From Marixanthomonas ophiurae (GTDB taxonomy: Bacteria > Bacteroidota > Bacteroidia > Flavobacteriales > Flavobacteriaceae), in contig NZ_QVID01000002.1 of assembly GCF_003413745.1 (NCBI RefSeq), positions 903,930-967,929 of the forward strand: a stretch of 64,000 bases of DNA, in the 5' to 3' direction. Below, piece after piece: positions 1 to 7,482 of this stretch (position 1 is its first letter; each line of letters starts with the position of its first letter). The notes beneath the pieces were generated by a model that was not told the DNA's origin, ran no database searches, and was given only the letters and a program-made list of their open reading frames with translations. A program made the position numbers and the translations under genes.

Positions 1-1019
1 ACGAAATTGGGTTGCAACCAAGATATTTGATAAAAGAAAAAGTATTTAATCTTTTCAGACATTTTCAAAGGCATCCAGTTCTTCAACCTTCAATTTGTAG
101 AATTCATAAAAATAAAATTTTAGTCTTTGACGGGCAACACAAGATAGCAGGACTTTTATGGGGAGGAAGGAAAAAATTTGAATGTAAAGTTTATCTCAAC
201 CCTGAACCGAATTTACTAAATAAGACTAATATTTCAGCTCACGACAAATTTGCACAAACAAGATTCTTTTCAAGTATTATGGTTGCGAAATTAGGAGCGC
301 AGTTTGGAAGAGAATTTGAAGAATATAAGAGCTTAGAAGACAATAAAACAAAATCTGAATTAGGTTTTTTAAATTACATAAAAGAAAAAGAACAATTAAC
401 AAAAGCTGAATTAAATAAAAGATTTAGGAGTTTTTTATATAATTCAATCCTTGATGATAGTAATAATAAACTAGCAAATTATGTTTCTAAGGGTAATCGA
501 AGTTCAGTAGAAACACCTATAACAATGGATATGTTAGAAAAATCCATTTTTTCTAATTTCCTATTTCGACAACCTGTTGAAACCGATATGACTACGGATA
601 AATATATTCGCGAAACTGAATTTAACAACCTTGTTAAGCTATTGAATATCATTTATGAAGAAAGCCTTTTGAATTGGGATAGTGAAAAAACAAATTCTGA
701 CCCAGAACAATTAAAATTATCAAGAATTTTTCGCTCAAAATCAATTATATCGTGGGCAGAAATTTTATTTGATTCTATCTGTGCTAGTTTAAAACTTTTC
801 GATTCAGATGATAAGTTGACCTTAATGCACAGAAATCTTTCGGACAAAAATTTTGAGGAAATTAAGTTTAATATTAGAAGGCTCGTAAATTGGAATGTTT
901 GGGATAGTCCATTAAATTCTGATATTGACAGAATTCTATCTGATAATAAGAGCGAAATTAAAAAATGGTTTAAGGAAAAAGGACTGACAACTGGTTATTT
1001 AATGGGAGCAAGTGAATAA
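1..1019 (+). CDS. DGQHR-domain (ParB/DndB-like) protein, N-terminus cut by window edge
   Basis: The reading frame is open from the first bases of the window, so the true start lies upstream; a TTG at 12 is only an in-frame codon. The visible 339 or so residues include FDGQHKIAGLLWGG at about residues 39-52 (counting from the TTG). This matches the DGQHR signature of ParB/sulfiredoxin-fold proteins such as DndB, where the motif sits in a nucleic-acid or nucleotide-binding pocket. The remainder is mostly helical and charged, with no second domain I recognise. The gene is the cargo of the first (partial) cassette, and its stop lies 8 bases before the R'' box at 1028. DGQHR proteins occur in DNA-modification defence systems, but the partners of a phosphorothioation system are not here. 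The role is inferred only at fold level. Confidence 0.65.
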   Translation, partial: EIGLQPRYLIKEKVFNLFRHFQRHPVLQPSICRIHKNKILVFDGQHKIAGLLWGGRKKFECKVYLNPEPNLLNKTNISAHDKFAQTRFFSSIMVAKLGAQFGREFEEYKSLEDNKTKSELGFLNYIKEKEQLTKAELNKRFRSFLYNSILDDSNNKLANYVSKGNRSSVETPITMDMLEKSIFSNFLFRQPVETDMTTDKYIRETEFNNLVKLLNIIYEESLLNWDSEKTNSDPEQLKLSRIFRSKSIISWAEILFDSICASLKLFDSDDKLTLMHRNLSDKNFEEIKFNIRRLVNWNVWDSPLNSDIDRILSDNKSEIKKWFKEKGLTTGYLMGASE

Positions 1020-1027
1020 AGCACTAC

Positions 1028-1220
1028 GCACAACAAAGTATATAAAAAATAGCTAGTTAGTGTTAAACCGAAAGGTTTGTGCTTATTTACGAAGCCACCA
1101 AATTTTTAAATTTGGCTTTTAAGACAAAAAATAAAAACAAAACATAAAAATTCGGCTCTGTATTTATCCGAGAGGTTTGCGTTATTTTACACGCTACTTT
1201 TCATATACAAACCGTTGTAC
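1028..1220 (+). repeat. attC-like cassette boundary 1 (long type)
   Basis: The R''-like box GCACAAC (1028-1034) is followed by AAA and GTATAT. At the far end ATATAC (1203-1208), spacer AAACC and R'-like GTTGTAC (1214-1220) close the palindrome. The interior holds a perfect 18-nt palindrome at 1098-1115 (CCAAATTT centre). At 193 nt it belongs, with boundary 2, to a longer class than the other sites (132-138 nt). It separates the DGQHR gene from the AbiTii-SEFIR gene. Confidence 0.75.
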
Positions 1221-1234
1221 ACAAGCTAAAAAAA

Positions 1235-2308
1235 ATGAAGGAACTATTAAAGCAATTATATAGTGGCGAAGGAAGATTGAGCCTATTACTGTTGCAAGCT
1301 AAAGAATTTGCGGAGCAGTTTGATGACGAAGATTTAATCAGATTTATTGATAAAGAGCTAAATGGATATGATGCTGGCGAATTACCTGAATATCGAATAA
1401 TAAAAGCCGAAATAATTGGAACCATAAAGAATGCTTACGGTCAAATTGTTAAAAAAGACGTAACTATTAACTTTTCTGTATTATCAAAACACGTAGGTAT
1501 TGACCTTTCAGATACTCATATTCCCGACGGAATTGGATTTATAGAAGACGGACTTGTAGAATTAACAGGTCAACTTGTCCAAAGATCAATTCCGCCAGGA
1601 GCAGTTGAAATGCTAAACAAAACATTCAAGCATAATAACCCTCAATTTCATCTATCATCTGCAAGCCACAGTTTTGGTAAAGCAGCATTGCAATTCATTT
1701 TAACTAAAGTACGTCAAGATTTAATTACTAAAATGCAAAAACTTAATAAGGAAAATGAAATAAATATGGACGAAGTTGCTGACGATATTAAGAGTGACGT
1801 GATTAATGTCTTTGTCACTTATGCTTGGGAAGATAACGAACATAATGATAAAGTAATTTCCTTTGTAAATTTTTTACGTGAAAGTGGATATAATGCCACA
1901 ATGGACCGAAAAGAAAGTCAAGAAGATACAGCTACTGATTTTAATCAAATGATGATAACTGGAATTTCTAATTCAGATAAGGTTATTGTGGTTTTATCAG
2001 AAAAATATAAAGAAAAAGCAGACAATTTTATTGGTGGAGTTGGAACAGAATTCAGAATAATATTTGAACAACTTAAAACATATACTAATAAATTTGTTTT
2101 TGTTTCATTTGGCAAAAACCCTAACGAAGTTATAGTACCGACTGCTATTGGTGGTAGAGATATTCTTAATCTAAAGAAAGACCAAGACGAAACCAAATTT
2201 AATCAGTTGTTTGCAAAATTAAATAGCGAAAATACAATCGTTTTTAGTGAAGTAAATGAAACAAGAGTTGAAGTTAAAGTTCAAGAGATTAAACCATTCA
2301 AACTCTGA
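1235..2308 (+). CDS. AbiTii-SEFIR two-domain protein, probable phage-defence effector
   Basis: Residues about 1-180 resemble the AbiTii domain found in abortive-infection proteins: an N-terminal LYSGEGRLSLLLLQAKEFAE helix, then DLIRFIDKELNGY and LPEYR. Residues about 189-320 form a SEFIR (TIR-like) domain: VINVFVTYAWEDNEHNDKV, LRESGYNATMDR, ISNSDKVIVVLSEKYKEKA and GGVGTEFRIIFEQL are the usual SEFIR blocks. SEFIR and TIR domains in bacterial defence proteins commonly degrade NAD+ or otherwise kill the infected cell; that activity is inferred here, not shown. The 357-residue length suits the two domains. The ATG lies 21 bases after the GTTR box, leaving no room for a promoter of its own. It is the sole cargo of cassette 2. 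The start-end complementarity of this cassette is weak compared with its neighbours. Confidence 0.8.
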   Translation: MKELLKQLYSGEGRLSLLLLQAKEFAEQFDDEDLIRFIDKELNGYDAGELPEYRIIKAEIIGTIKNAYGQIVKKDVTINFSVLSKHVGIDLSDTHIPDGIGFIEDGLVELTGQLVQRSIPPGAVEMLNKTFKHNNPQFHLSSASHSFGKAALQFILTKVRQDLITKMQKLNKENEINMDEVADDIKSDVINVFVTYAWEDNEHNDKVISFVNFLRESGYNATMDRKESQEDTATDFNQMMITGISNSDKVIVVLSEKYKEKADNFIGGVGTEFRIIFEQLKTYTNKFVFVSFGKNPNEVIVPTAIGGRDILNLKKDQDETKFNQLFAKLNSENTIVFSEVNETRVEVKVQEIKPFKL

Positions 2309-2318
2309 TAAGTACTTT

Positions 2319-2516
2319 GCCTAACAACGTATAAAAATAATAGGGCAATGAGTGCTTAACCCAATGGACAAAGCACTTTTGCGAAGTCGCCAAATTTTTA
2401 AATTTGGCTTATTGAACAAAAAAGATAATAAGAAAAATTTAAAAATTCGGCTTGTGTTTAACCGAATAATAACTGTCTATTTTCAGCCCTACTATTCTTA
2501 TACAAAACCGTTACCC
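2319..2516 (+). repeat. attC-like cassette boundary 2 (long type)
   Basis: GCCTAAC (2319-2325) fits the classical integron R'' consensus RYYYAAC exactly. It is followed by AAC and GTATAAAAATAATAGGGC, which pairs with GCCCTACTATTCTTATAC before spacer AAAACC and GTTACCC (2510-2516). The interior carries a 20-nt perfect palindrome at 2389-2408, shared with boundary 1. Length is 198 nt. Confidence 0.78.
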
Positions 2517-2521
2517 ACCAT

Positions 2522-3148
2522 TTGAAAAAAACAACGTACATACAATTCAAAATACCGAAAAGCGTGCAAATAGGGCAAGCTGACGGAATAGTAAAACGGA
2601 ATTTAAAAAAAGCAATAACTGGAATTTTAAGTTCGATAATTCCAAAAGCAAATCCTGATTTCGAAAATAAAATTGACCTCGTGGAAAAGTGGATTGTTGA
2701 ATTGGACAACGAAACCGGAATTCCAGAACGTGAAATCGGAATGGATAAAAACGGAAGAATAATTATAAAAATGCCATTTAAAAATAACTATGGTTATTGG
2801 ACTGACAACAATTTATTATTGACAGATTTTAAAAATCATTTTGAGACTTCAGAAATCAGTCAAGATAGTTTTGAAAATTATTGGAGTTTATTTGAAAAGA
2901 CAGAAGACTTTGAGACTACATTAACGGACTTTAAAATTCAAACAACTGGATCTGACGGTGGACATCATTACTTAATGGCGAAAGTTAATTACAATGGACA
3001 GAAACGAGATTTAATTGCTTATTTTACTAACAAATCGGACGAGCATAAAATTAAGGAATTGGATAAAGTGAAAATATGTGGAAAAATAGTTGATAATGGA
3101 ATTGAACAATCATTGTCACTATTAGAAACTAAATTACTGAACGAATAA
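2522..3148 (+). CDS. Unknown cassette protein with possible C-terminal OB-fold
   Basis: I do not recognise this 208-residue protein. It has no signal peptide or membrane segment. Residues about 50-110 contain VEKWIVELDNETGIPEREIG and KMPFKNNYGYWTDN, a tryptophan/aromatic-rich region. The C-terminus, KIKELDKVKICGKIVDNG followed by SLSLLETKL, resembles the strand pattern of OB-fold domains; this is weak. Translation must start at the TTG of the conserved CATTTG that follows the cassette GTT box, because no ATG lies near and the frame opens there. It is the only gene of cassette 3, whose first bases GTTACCCACC are the exact complement of its last bases GGTGGGTAAC. Confidence 0.75.
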   Translation: MKKTTYIQFKIPKSVQIGQADGIVKRNLKKAITGILSSIIPKANPDFENKIDLVEKWIVELDNETGIPEREIGMDKNGRIIIKMPFKNNYGYWTDNNLLLTDFKNHFETSEISQDSFENYWSLFEKTEDFETTLTDFKIQTTGSDGGHHYLMAKVNYNGQKRDLIAYFTNKSDEHKIKELDKVKICGKIVDNGIEQSLSLLETKLLNE

Positions 3149-3156
3149 AAAACGGT

Positions 3157-3290
3157 GGGTAACAATGTATAAAAATAATTGCTCAATTTTGGGCTTAACC
3201 AAAGATCGTTGCAAGTTCACTACGTCTGATTTTCCTGCGGAAAATCCTCGCACGTAAACCCGCAACTATTCTTATACGAGACCGTTGTAA
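3157..3290 (+). repeat. attC-like cassette boundary 3
   Basis: GGGTAAC (3157-3163), spacer AAT and GTATAAAAATAATTGC open the palindrome. CCGCAACTATTCTTATAC, spacer GAGACC and GTTGTAA (3284-3290) close it. The interior hairpin around TTTTCCTGCGGAAAA is shared almost base for base with boundary 5. Length is 134 nt. Confidence 0.78.
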
Positions 3291-3314
3291 CACATTTGAA
3301 CAAACCATTAAAAA

Positions 3315-3770
3315 TTGAGTGAATTAAGAAAATTAATAGACCAAATAACCGAATTCGGAATTAATCCAAAAGTGGAACTCACCGATAAAACCGATGTCTT
3401 AAAAAAACTATTAGTTGGAATTTACTTTGAATATCTGAATGCGGAATTTGAATTTGATGAAACCGATTATGAAGAAGAACCTGAATTTGATTACAAGAAA
3501 ATAAGAGAGGTTGTTAAATTGAATTTCCCTGATTTCGATTGGTACAGTATGGTTTTGGACTCTAACAAAATGGAACCGAATATCGAAACAGGTTGTGGAG
3601 ATGAATTAGATGATTTAACAGATATTATAAAAGACCTACTCGCTGTGAAATGGAGAATGGAAAACACAAGTATGAATGATGCACTTTGGCATTTCGACTT
3701 TTCTATGAGAACTCATTCGGAACAGCATTTAGTGGACTTATTAAAAAGACTGAAAGATAGGAATGGATAA
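3315..3770 (+). CDS. DUF5063 domain protein
   Basis: The 151-residue product matches the DUF5063 pattern nearly throughout. FEFDETDYEEEPEFDYKK at about residues 45-62 is followed by a VKLNFPDFDWYSMVLD block, DDLTDIIKDLLAVKWRMENT and ALWHFDFSMRTHSEQHLVDL. DUF5063 proteins are small, acidic, cytoplasmic and of unknown function. A TTG at 3315 is the only start that keeps the whole domain; an upstream TTG at 3296 is out of frame and meets a stop. The gene overlaps the next gene by 8 bases, so the two are probably co-translated. They form the two-gene cassette 4. Confidence 0.82.
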   Translation: MSELRKLIDQITEFGINPKVELTDKTDVLKKLLVGIYFEYLNAEFEFDETDYEEEPEFDYKKIREVVKLNFPDFDWYSMVLDSNKMEPNIETGCGDELDDLTDIIKDLLAVKWRMENTSMNDALWHFDFSMRTHSEQHLVDLLKRLKDRNG

Positions 3771-4086
3771 AAAATTAAAATGGACTTTTAGAATGGCATT
3801 AACAAGTTTTATATTATTGACTTTAGCTCTTCTTATTAATTTTTTTCGAGAACCATTACTTGGAATTAAAGAAGGATATGCGCCTCATAACTTTAGCTTC
3901 AATTTTTTGTTCTTTCTTCCCGCAATTTTAACATCACTTGGACTTGGAATTGCAGTAATAGCACGAACAATAAAGCATTGGAAAGATTGGAACAGTTTGA
4001 ATAGAAAACTTATGTTTATCGGACTTTCAAGTCCAATAATTTTATTATTTATTTTTCAAACAATTAGAATACTAACAATTGAATAA
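3763..4086 (+). CDS. Small three-helix membrane protein
   Basis: This 107-residue protein has three hydrophobic segments at about residues 11-27, 46-67 and 84-103, with a basic N-terminus (MDKKLKWTFR). No conserved catalytic residues are apparent and I do not recognise the family. It overlaps the 3' end of the DUF5063 gene by 8 bases and shares its cassette, suggesting a functional pair or a captured two-gene operon. The stop lies five bases before the R'' region GTGTTACAAC. Confidence 0.75.
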   Translation: MDKKLKWTFRMALTSFILLTLALLINFFREPLLGIKEGYAPHNFSFNFLFFLPAILTSLGLGIAVIARTIKHWKDWNSLNRKLMFIGLSSPIILLFIFQTIRILTIE

Positions 4087-4094
4087 AAAACGTG

Positions 4095-4227
4095 TTACAA
4101 CAATGTATAACCGCAATTACGGCGGATTCGACTACGTCCGAATCCGCTCGAAATTGCTAAAGCCTGTGCTAAACCGAAAATTAACGCATATTAACACGTA
4201 ACTGACGGTTATACGAGACCGTTGTGC
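4095..4227 (+). repeat. attC-like cassette boundary 4
   Basis: TTACAAC (4095-4101), spacer AAT and GTATAACCG pair with CGGTTATAC, spacer GAGACC and GTTGTGC (4221-4227). The inner hairpin GCGGATTCG...CGAATCCGC is strong. The interior is nearly identical to boundary 8 although the flanking genes are unrelated. Length is 133 nt. Confidence 0.78.
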
Positions 4228-4238
4228 ATAATACCCAA

Positions 4239-4721
4239 ATGACGAACCACGAACTGACATTTAGTAAAATAAAAGAGCTTTTGGAAAATCATTTTCCTGA
4301 TAGGATTTCGGAATTTGAAGATGGAACTCATCTGGTTCTGAATTCGGAAAACGAAGAGGAATCGTCTATTTGGATTGAACTTGATGAAGGCGGAATGTTG
4401 ACAGTTGGATACGGAATAGCACACAAGCATTTTTATCCGAAAATTGATAATTTAAACGAAGGATTTAATGAGTTTTTGCGATTTCTGATCTGTAAAAAAA
4501 GGAGAATCGATTATTTCAAAGGAAAATTCCCATTCAAAAACGAGTATGAATTTGAGAATGAAAACGGAACTTGGGAAAATTATGGAACTTCCTTAACTTG
4601 GGCTTTTCCTTTTTGGAAAAAAACGATAAAAAAAACAACCAATCAAAACGGATTTATAGACTTTACGGAAATTGAATCTGAAATTGAAAAAATAAAAAGT
4701 ACTATGCACAACACCGTATAA
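4239..4721 (+). CDS. Unknown soluble cassette protein
   Basis: I do not recognise this protein. It is about 160 residues, acidic, with no signal or membrane segment, and has an aromatic-rich middle (HFYPKIDNLNEGFNEFLRFL). I chose the ATG at 4239 because the in-frame GTG at 4224 falls inside the cassette GTT box. The reading frame runs through the R'' box: the last residues (TMHNTV) are encoded by the boundary, and the stop codon TAA is the TAA of the L'' element GTATAA. The cassette starts GTTGTGCATA and ends TATGCACAAC, exact complements. Role unknown; small acidic proteins of this kind in Bacteroidota are sometimes immunity proteins, but nothing here supports that directly. Confidence 0.7.
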   Translation: MTNHELTFSKIKELLENHFPDRISEFEDGTHLVLNSENEEESSIWIELDEGGMLTVGYGIAHKHFYPKIDNLNEGFNEFLRFLICKKRRIDYFKGKFPFKNEYEFENENGTWENYGTSLTWAFPFWKKTIKKTTNQNGFIDFTEIESEIEKIKSTMHNTV

Positions 4722-4837
4722 AAATAATTGCGGTTTAGTACTAAAACAAAGGTAGTTGCGTATTTGTTACATCTGATTTTCCTTCGGAAAATCCTCGCAC
4801 GCAAACCCGCAACTATTCTTATACAAACACGTTGTAA
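4706..4837 (+). repeat. attC-like cassette boundary 5
   Basis: GCACAAC (4706-4712), spacer ACC and GTATAAAAATAATTGCGG pair with CCGCAACTATTCTTATAC, spacer AAACAC and GTTGTAA (4831-4837). The stop codon of the upstream gene lies inside the L'' element. The interior resembles boundary 3. Length is 132 nt. Confidence 0.78.
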
Positions 4838-4860
4838 AACATTTTGAAGAAAAATCCGTA

Positions 4861-5040
4861 ATGAAATCAAAATTTGTAAGAATAATATTATTGTTTATTG
4901 TTTCACTTACAATTTCCAGTTGTTCAAGTTGGATTGAGTTTGACTTAAAACGATACGCATTTGGTTTTATCATTACATTGGTAATTGGCGTTATTGGATT
5001 AATCATAATGGCAATTAGTGGTGGAAATAAAAACAAATAA
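4861..5040 (+). CDS. Small lipoprotein with one C-terminal membrane helix (59 residues)
   Basis: The ATG at 4861 opens a 59-residue frame with a lipoprotein signal peptide. Residues 1-20 are basic then hydrophobic and end in TISSC, with the lipidated Cys at 21. A short soluble stretch follows, then a hydrophobic helix at about residues 34-53 and the tail GGNKNK. It lies 9 bases upstream of the TPR lipoprotein in the same cassette and is probably translated with it. The family is not recognised. The gene is short, but lipobox, helix and spacing all argue that it is real. Confidence 0.65.
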   Translation: MKSKFVRIILLFIVSLTISSCSSWIEFDLKRYAFGFIITLVIGVIGLIIMAISGGNKNK

Positions 5041-5049
5041 ATTTAGGTA

Positions 5050-6396
5050 ATGAATTTTAACAAGCTATCCATAATCGGTCTTTTAATTTTATTTGTTTCT
5101 TGTCAAGAAAAAAAAGCAAGCAAAACGACAGCAGAAAATTATTTCAAAGAACAGAAATATGAACAAGCGTTGAATGAACTTGATAAACTAATTGAGCAAG
5201 AGCCTGATAGCGTAAGCCATTATGGTTTGAGGGTTTTAACCTATAGCAACCTTGGTATGTTTCGTGAAGAAATTAAAGACCTTAATAAAATTATAGAGCT
5301 AAATGACAACAAATCTATAACAGCCCATAATGAAAGAGCAATAGCGTATATAAGACTTGGTGAAAACGAAAAAGCATTAGAAGATATTAATTATGTGATA
5401 GATAATAAGGAAGACACGGAAGGTATTAGCCAAGTTTATATACAAAAGGCTTCTATCTTGTTTACCTTAAATGATTTTGAGAACTCGAAAATATTCTACA
5501 ATAAAGCTTTAGAAATAAATGATAATAATGATAAAACCATCACATCACAAGCATTAATTGGTTTAGCAAACATATCGGACAATCCTAAAGATGCGTTGAA
5601 TTTCTTAAATCGTGCAATTGAAATTGATACAGTAAGCGGATTGGCATATGGAGCTCGCGGAGCAATATTTTTAGAGCAAGAAAATATTGAAAATGCGTTC
5701 AAGGATTTTCAAAAAGCAAAAAAATACGATTCCTATAATCCTGATATTCATTTTAATATTGGTCAACTTTATGCCAATTATTCTAACGAAATTGATTCTG
5801 CCACTTATTACTTTGAGAAAGCAATTAAATTGGCGCCACAAGCGCAGAATAATGATATGATTAATACAAATCTTGGAGTACTTAAACATCGTTCTGGAAA
5901 ACTTGATGAAGCATTGGAACATTTTAAAACCGCTGAAAAATTAAATTCAAAAAACGACTTATTACTTTTTAATTACTCAATGCTATTGTCTGATATGGGA
6001 AAAAATAGCGAAGCATTAGACAAAATAAATAAGGCGATTACAATTAATCCAAAAGACCCAGAATATTACAATTTAAAAGGCTCAATATTAATTGGACAAT
6101 CTAATTATGAAGATGCAGAACAAACATTTTTAAAAGCTATTGAAATCAATCCTAATTATGGCGCACCATATTATAATTTGGGATATTTGAATAGCGAACA
6201 AAATAATATTAGGAAGGCTATTAAATATTACAATAAGGCAGTCCAATTGGATTTTGACCTACCAGCTACATTAGTTAATAGAGCATTGCTCTTATTTAAA
6301 ATAAATCAATCTCAAGAAGCTTGCGCAGATTTAAATCGTGCTTTGCAATTGGGAAGAACTGATATAAAATCGTTAATTGAAAGAAAATGCGGATAA
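5050..6396 (+). CDS. Tetratricopeptide-repeat lipoprotein
   Basis: The 448-residue protein has a lipoprotein signal (lipobox LFVSC, Cys at about residue 18). It then consists of TPR units to the end: YFKEQKYEQALNELDKLIE, AIAYIRLGENEKALEDI, IGLANISDNPKDALNFLNRAIEI, LGVLKHRSGKLDEALEHFK, LKGSILIGQSNYEDAEQTFLKAIEI and others, about ten or eleven in all. TPR arrays are protein-protein scaffolds; this one would be anchored in the envelope facing the periplasm or surface. No enzymatic domain is present. It is the second gene of cassette 6, whose start GTTGTAAAAC and end GTTTTACAAC are complementary. The specific partner is unknown. Confidence 0.85.
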   Translation: MNFNKLSIIGLLILFVSCQEKKASKTTAENYFKEQKYEQALNELDKLIEQEPDSVSHYGLRVLTYSNLGMFREEIKDLNKIIELNDNKSITAHNERAIAYIRLGENEKALEDINYVIDNKEDTEGISQVYIQKASILFTLNDFENSKIFYNKALEINDNNDKTITSQALIGLANISDNPKDALNFLNRAIEIDTVSGLAYGARGAIFLEQENIENAFKDFQKAKKYDSYNPDIHFNIGQLYANYSNEIDSATYYFEKAIKLAPQAQNNDMINTNLGVLKHRSGKLDEALEHFKTAEKLNSKNDLLLFNYSMLLSDMGKNSEALDKINKAITINPKDPEYYNLKGSILIGQSNYEDAEQTFLKAIEINPNYGAPYYNLGYLNSEQNNIRKAIKYYNKAVQLDFDLPATLVNRALLLFKINQSQEACADLNRALQLGRTDIKSLIERKCG

Positions 6397-6405
6397 AAAA
6401 ACGTT

Positions 6406-6537
6406 TTACAACACCGTATATAAGGTATGGCTTGGTCAGTCCTCACTTGGAAAATCCTGCGGATTTCCCAAAGCCGGTTTCAATTTGGAGAGGTTCGTGC
6501 CGAGACACGCCACAGCTCATATACATCAACGTTAGCA
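6406..6537 (+). repeat. attC-like cassette boundary 6
   Basis: TTACAAC (6406-6412), spacer ACC and GTATAT open the site. ATATAC, spacer ATCAAC and GTTAGCA (6531-6537) close it. The interior, with TTGGAAAATCC...GGATTTCCCAA, differs from the other sites in sequence but forms the same long stem. Length is 132 nt. Confidence 0.76.
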
Positions 6538-6546
6538 ACAATTTAA

Positions 6547-7338
6547 ATGAACTCATCGCTTAAATTTATATTACTGATTTTTATTCCACTTTTTTCATTT
6601 GGACAAGAGAAAGATTTTTATGATTTAGATAATTCTTACCACGAAATATACAGTAACCTAAAAGTAAAATCCTTAACGGTATCAACGAAGGAATTTGAAA
6701 ATGGAAAATTAAAAGAAGAATATATTGAGCTAATCCAAGATTTTGCTATAAATGGAGATATTATTAGAGAACGTGAGTTTTATGATTCAGATTCTACTGA
6801 TGGTTGGGATGTGAAATACAAGTACAATGACAATCACCAAACCATAAGAACAGAATGGACTTGGTTAGATGATAAAGACCAAGATTTAACTGAATATGAA
6901 TACGATTCGGACAACAAACTAATTAAGAGTTGTGATTATTATAAAAGCACAAATGCAACTGAATTTCTTCTTGAAGAATGTCTAATTTATATTTATCGTA
7001 AAAATCGAATATTTAAGGTCAAAACCGCAGAAAATGAACTTAAAAATTATTACAAGAAAAAAGGAGATTTTATTTTTGGTTATACCGCAAATAAAAAATT
7101 AAAATATAAATACAAAAACGGAGAATTTGTCTATCAAAATATGGATTCAATTATATTCAGATATGACAGAAATGATATCGGACAAATTATAAAAACTACG
7201 AAAACTGATAATAGTGGCAATTTAACATTTAGTACTGTTTATGAATATTCAAACGGACTATTAACGAAAGTAGTTTCTAAAGACAAAAATGGAATTTTAA
7301 GACGAGAAGAAGATTATCGATACGAATATTACGAATAA
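6547..7338 (+). CDS. Secreted protein with YD-like repeats, unknown function
   Basis: The 263-residue protein starts with a cleavable signal peptide (about residues 1-20, ending FGQ). The rest has recurring tyrosine/aspartate strands like those of RHS/YD or MORN-type repeats: WDVKYKYNDN, LTEYEYDSDNKLIKS, IIFRYDRNDIGQIIKTTKTD, TVYEYSNGLLTKVV and YRYEYYE. These suggest a repetitive beta structure in the periplasm. Repeat spacing is irregular and no toxin domain follows, so it is not a typical RHS toxin. The ATG is 10 bases after the cassette GTTAGCA box. The cassette ends TGTTGCTAAC, complementary to its start GTTAGCAACA. Confidence 0.75.
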   Translation: MNSSLKFILLIFIPLFSFGQEKDFYDLDNSYHEIYSNLKVKSLTVSTKEFENGKLKEEYIELIQDFAINGDIIREREFYDSDSTDGWDVKYKYNDNHQTIRTEWTWLDDKDQDLTEYEYDSDNKLIKSCDYYKSTNATEFLLEECLIYIYRKNRIFKVKTAENELKNYYKKKGDFIFGYTANKKLKYKYKNGEFVYQNMDSIIFRYDRNDIGQIIKTTKTDNSGNLTFSTVYEYSNGLLTKVVSKDKNGILRREEDYRYEYYE

Positions 7339-7345
7339 AAACTGT

Positions 7346-7477
7346 TGCTAACACCGTATATAATTTATTGCTAGTTCTAGCCTACTTACGAAAATCCTCG
7401 CGGATTTTCTATTCGGTTTGTATTTGCTAAATTGGGTACTTAAAACACGCAACAAACCATATACAAACACGTTGCCA
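7346..7477 (+). repeat. attC-like cassette boundary 7
   Basis: TGCTAAC (7346-7352), spacer ACC and GTATAT open the site. ATATAC, spacer AAACAC and GTTGCCA (7471-7477) close it. The inner GAAAATCC...GGATTTTC hairpin resembles those of boundaries 3 and 5. Length is 132 nt. Confidence 0.77.
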
Positions 7478-7482
7478 CACAT

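Noticed and set aside
3291..3298. CACATTTG after the GTT box looks like a Bacteroidota -7 promoter element (TAnnTTTG).
   Set aside because: It differs at the first T, has no TTTG box 19 bases upstream, and its TTG is used as a start codon in sister cassettes.
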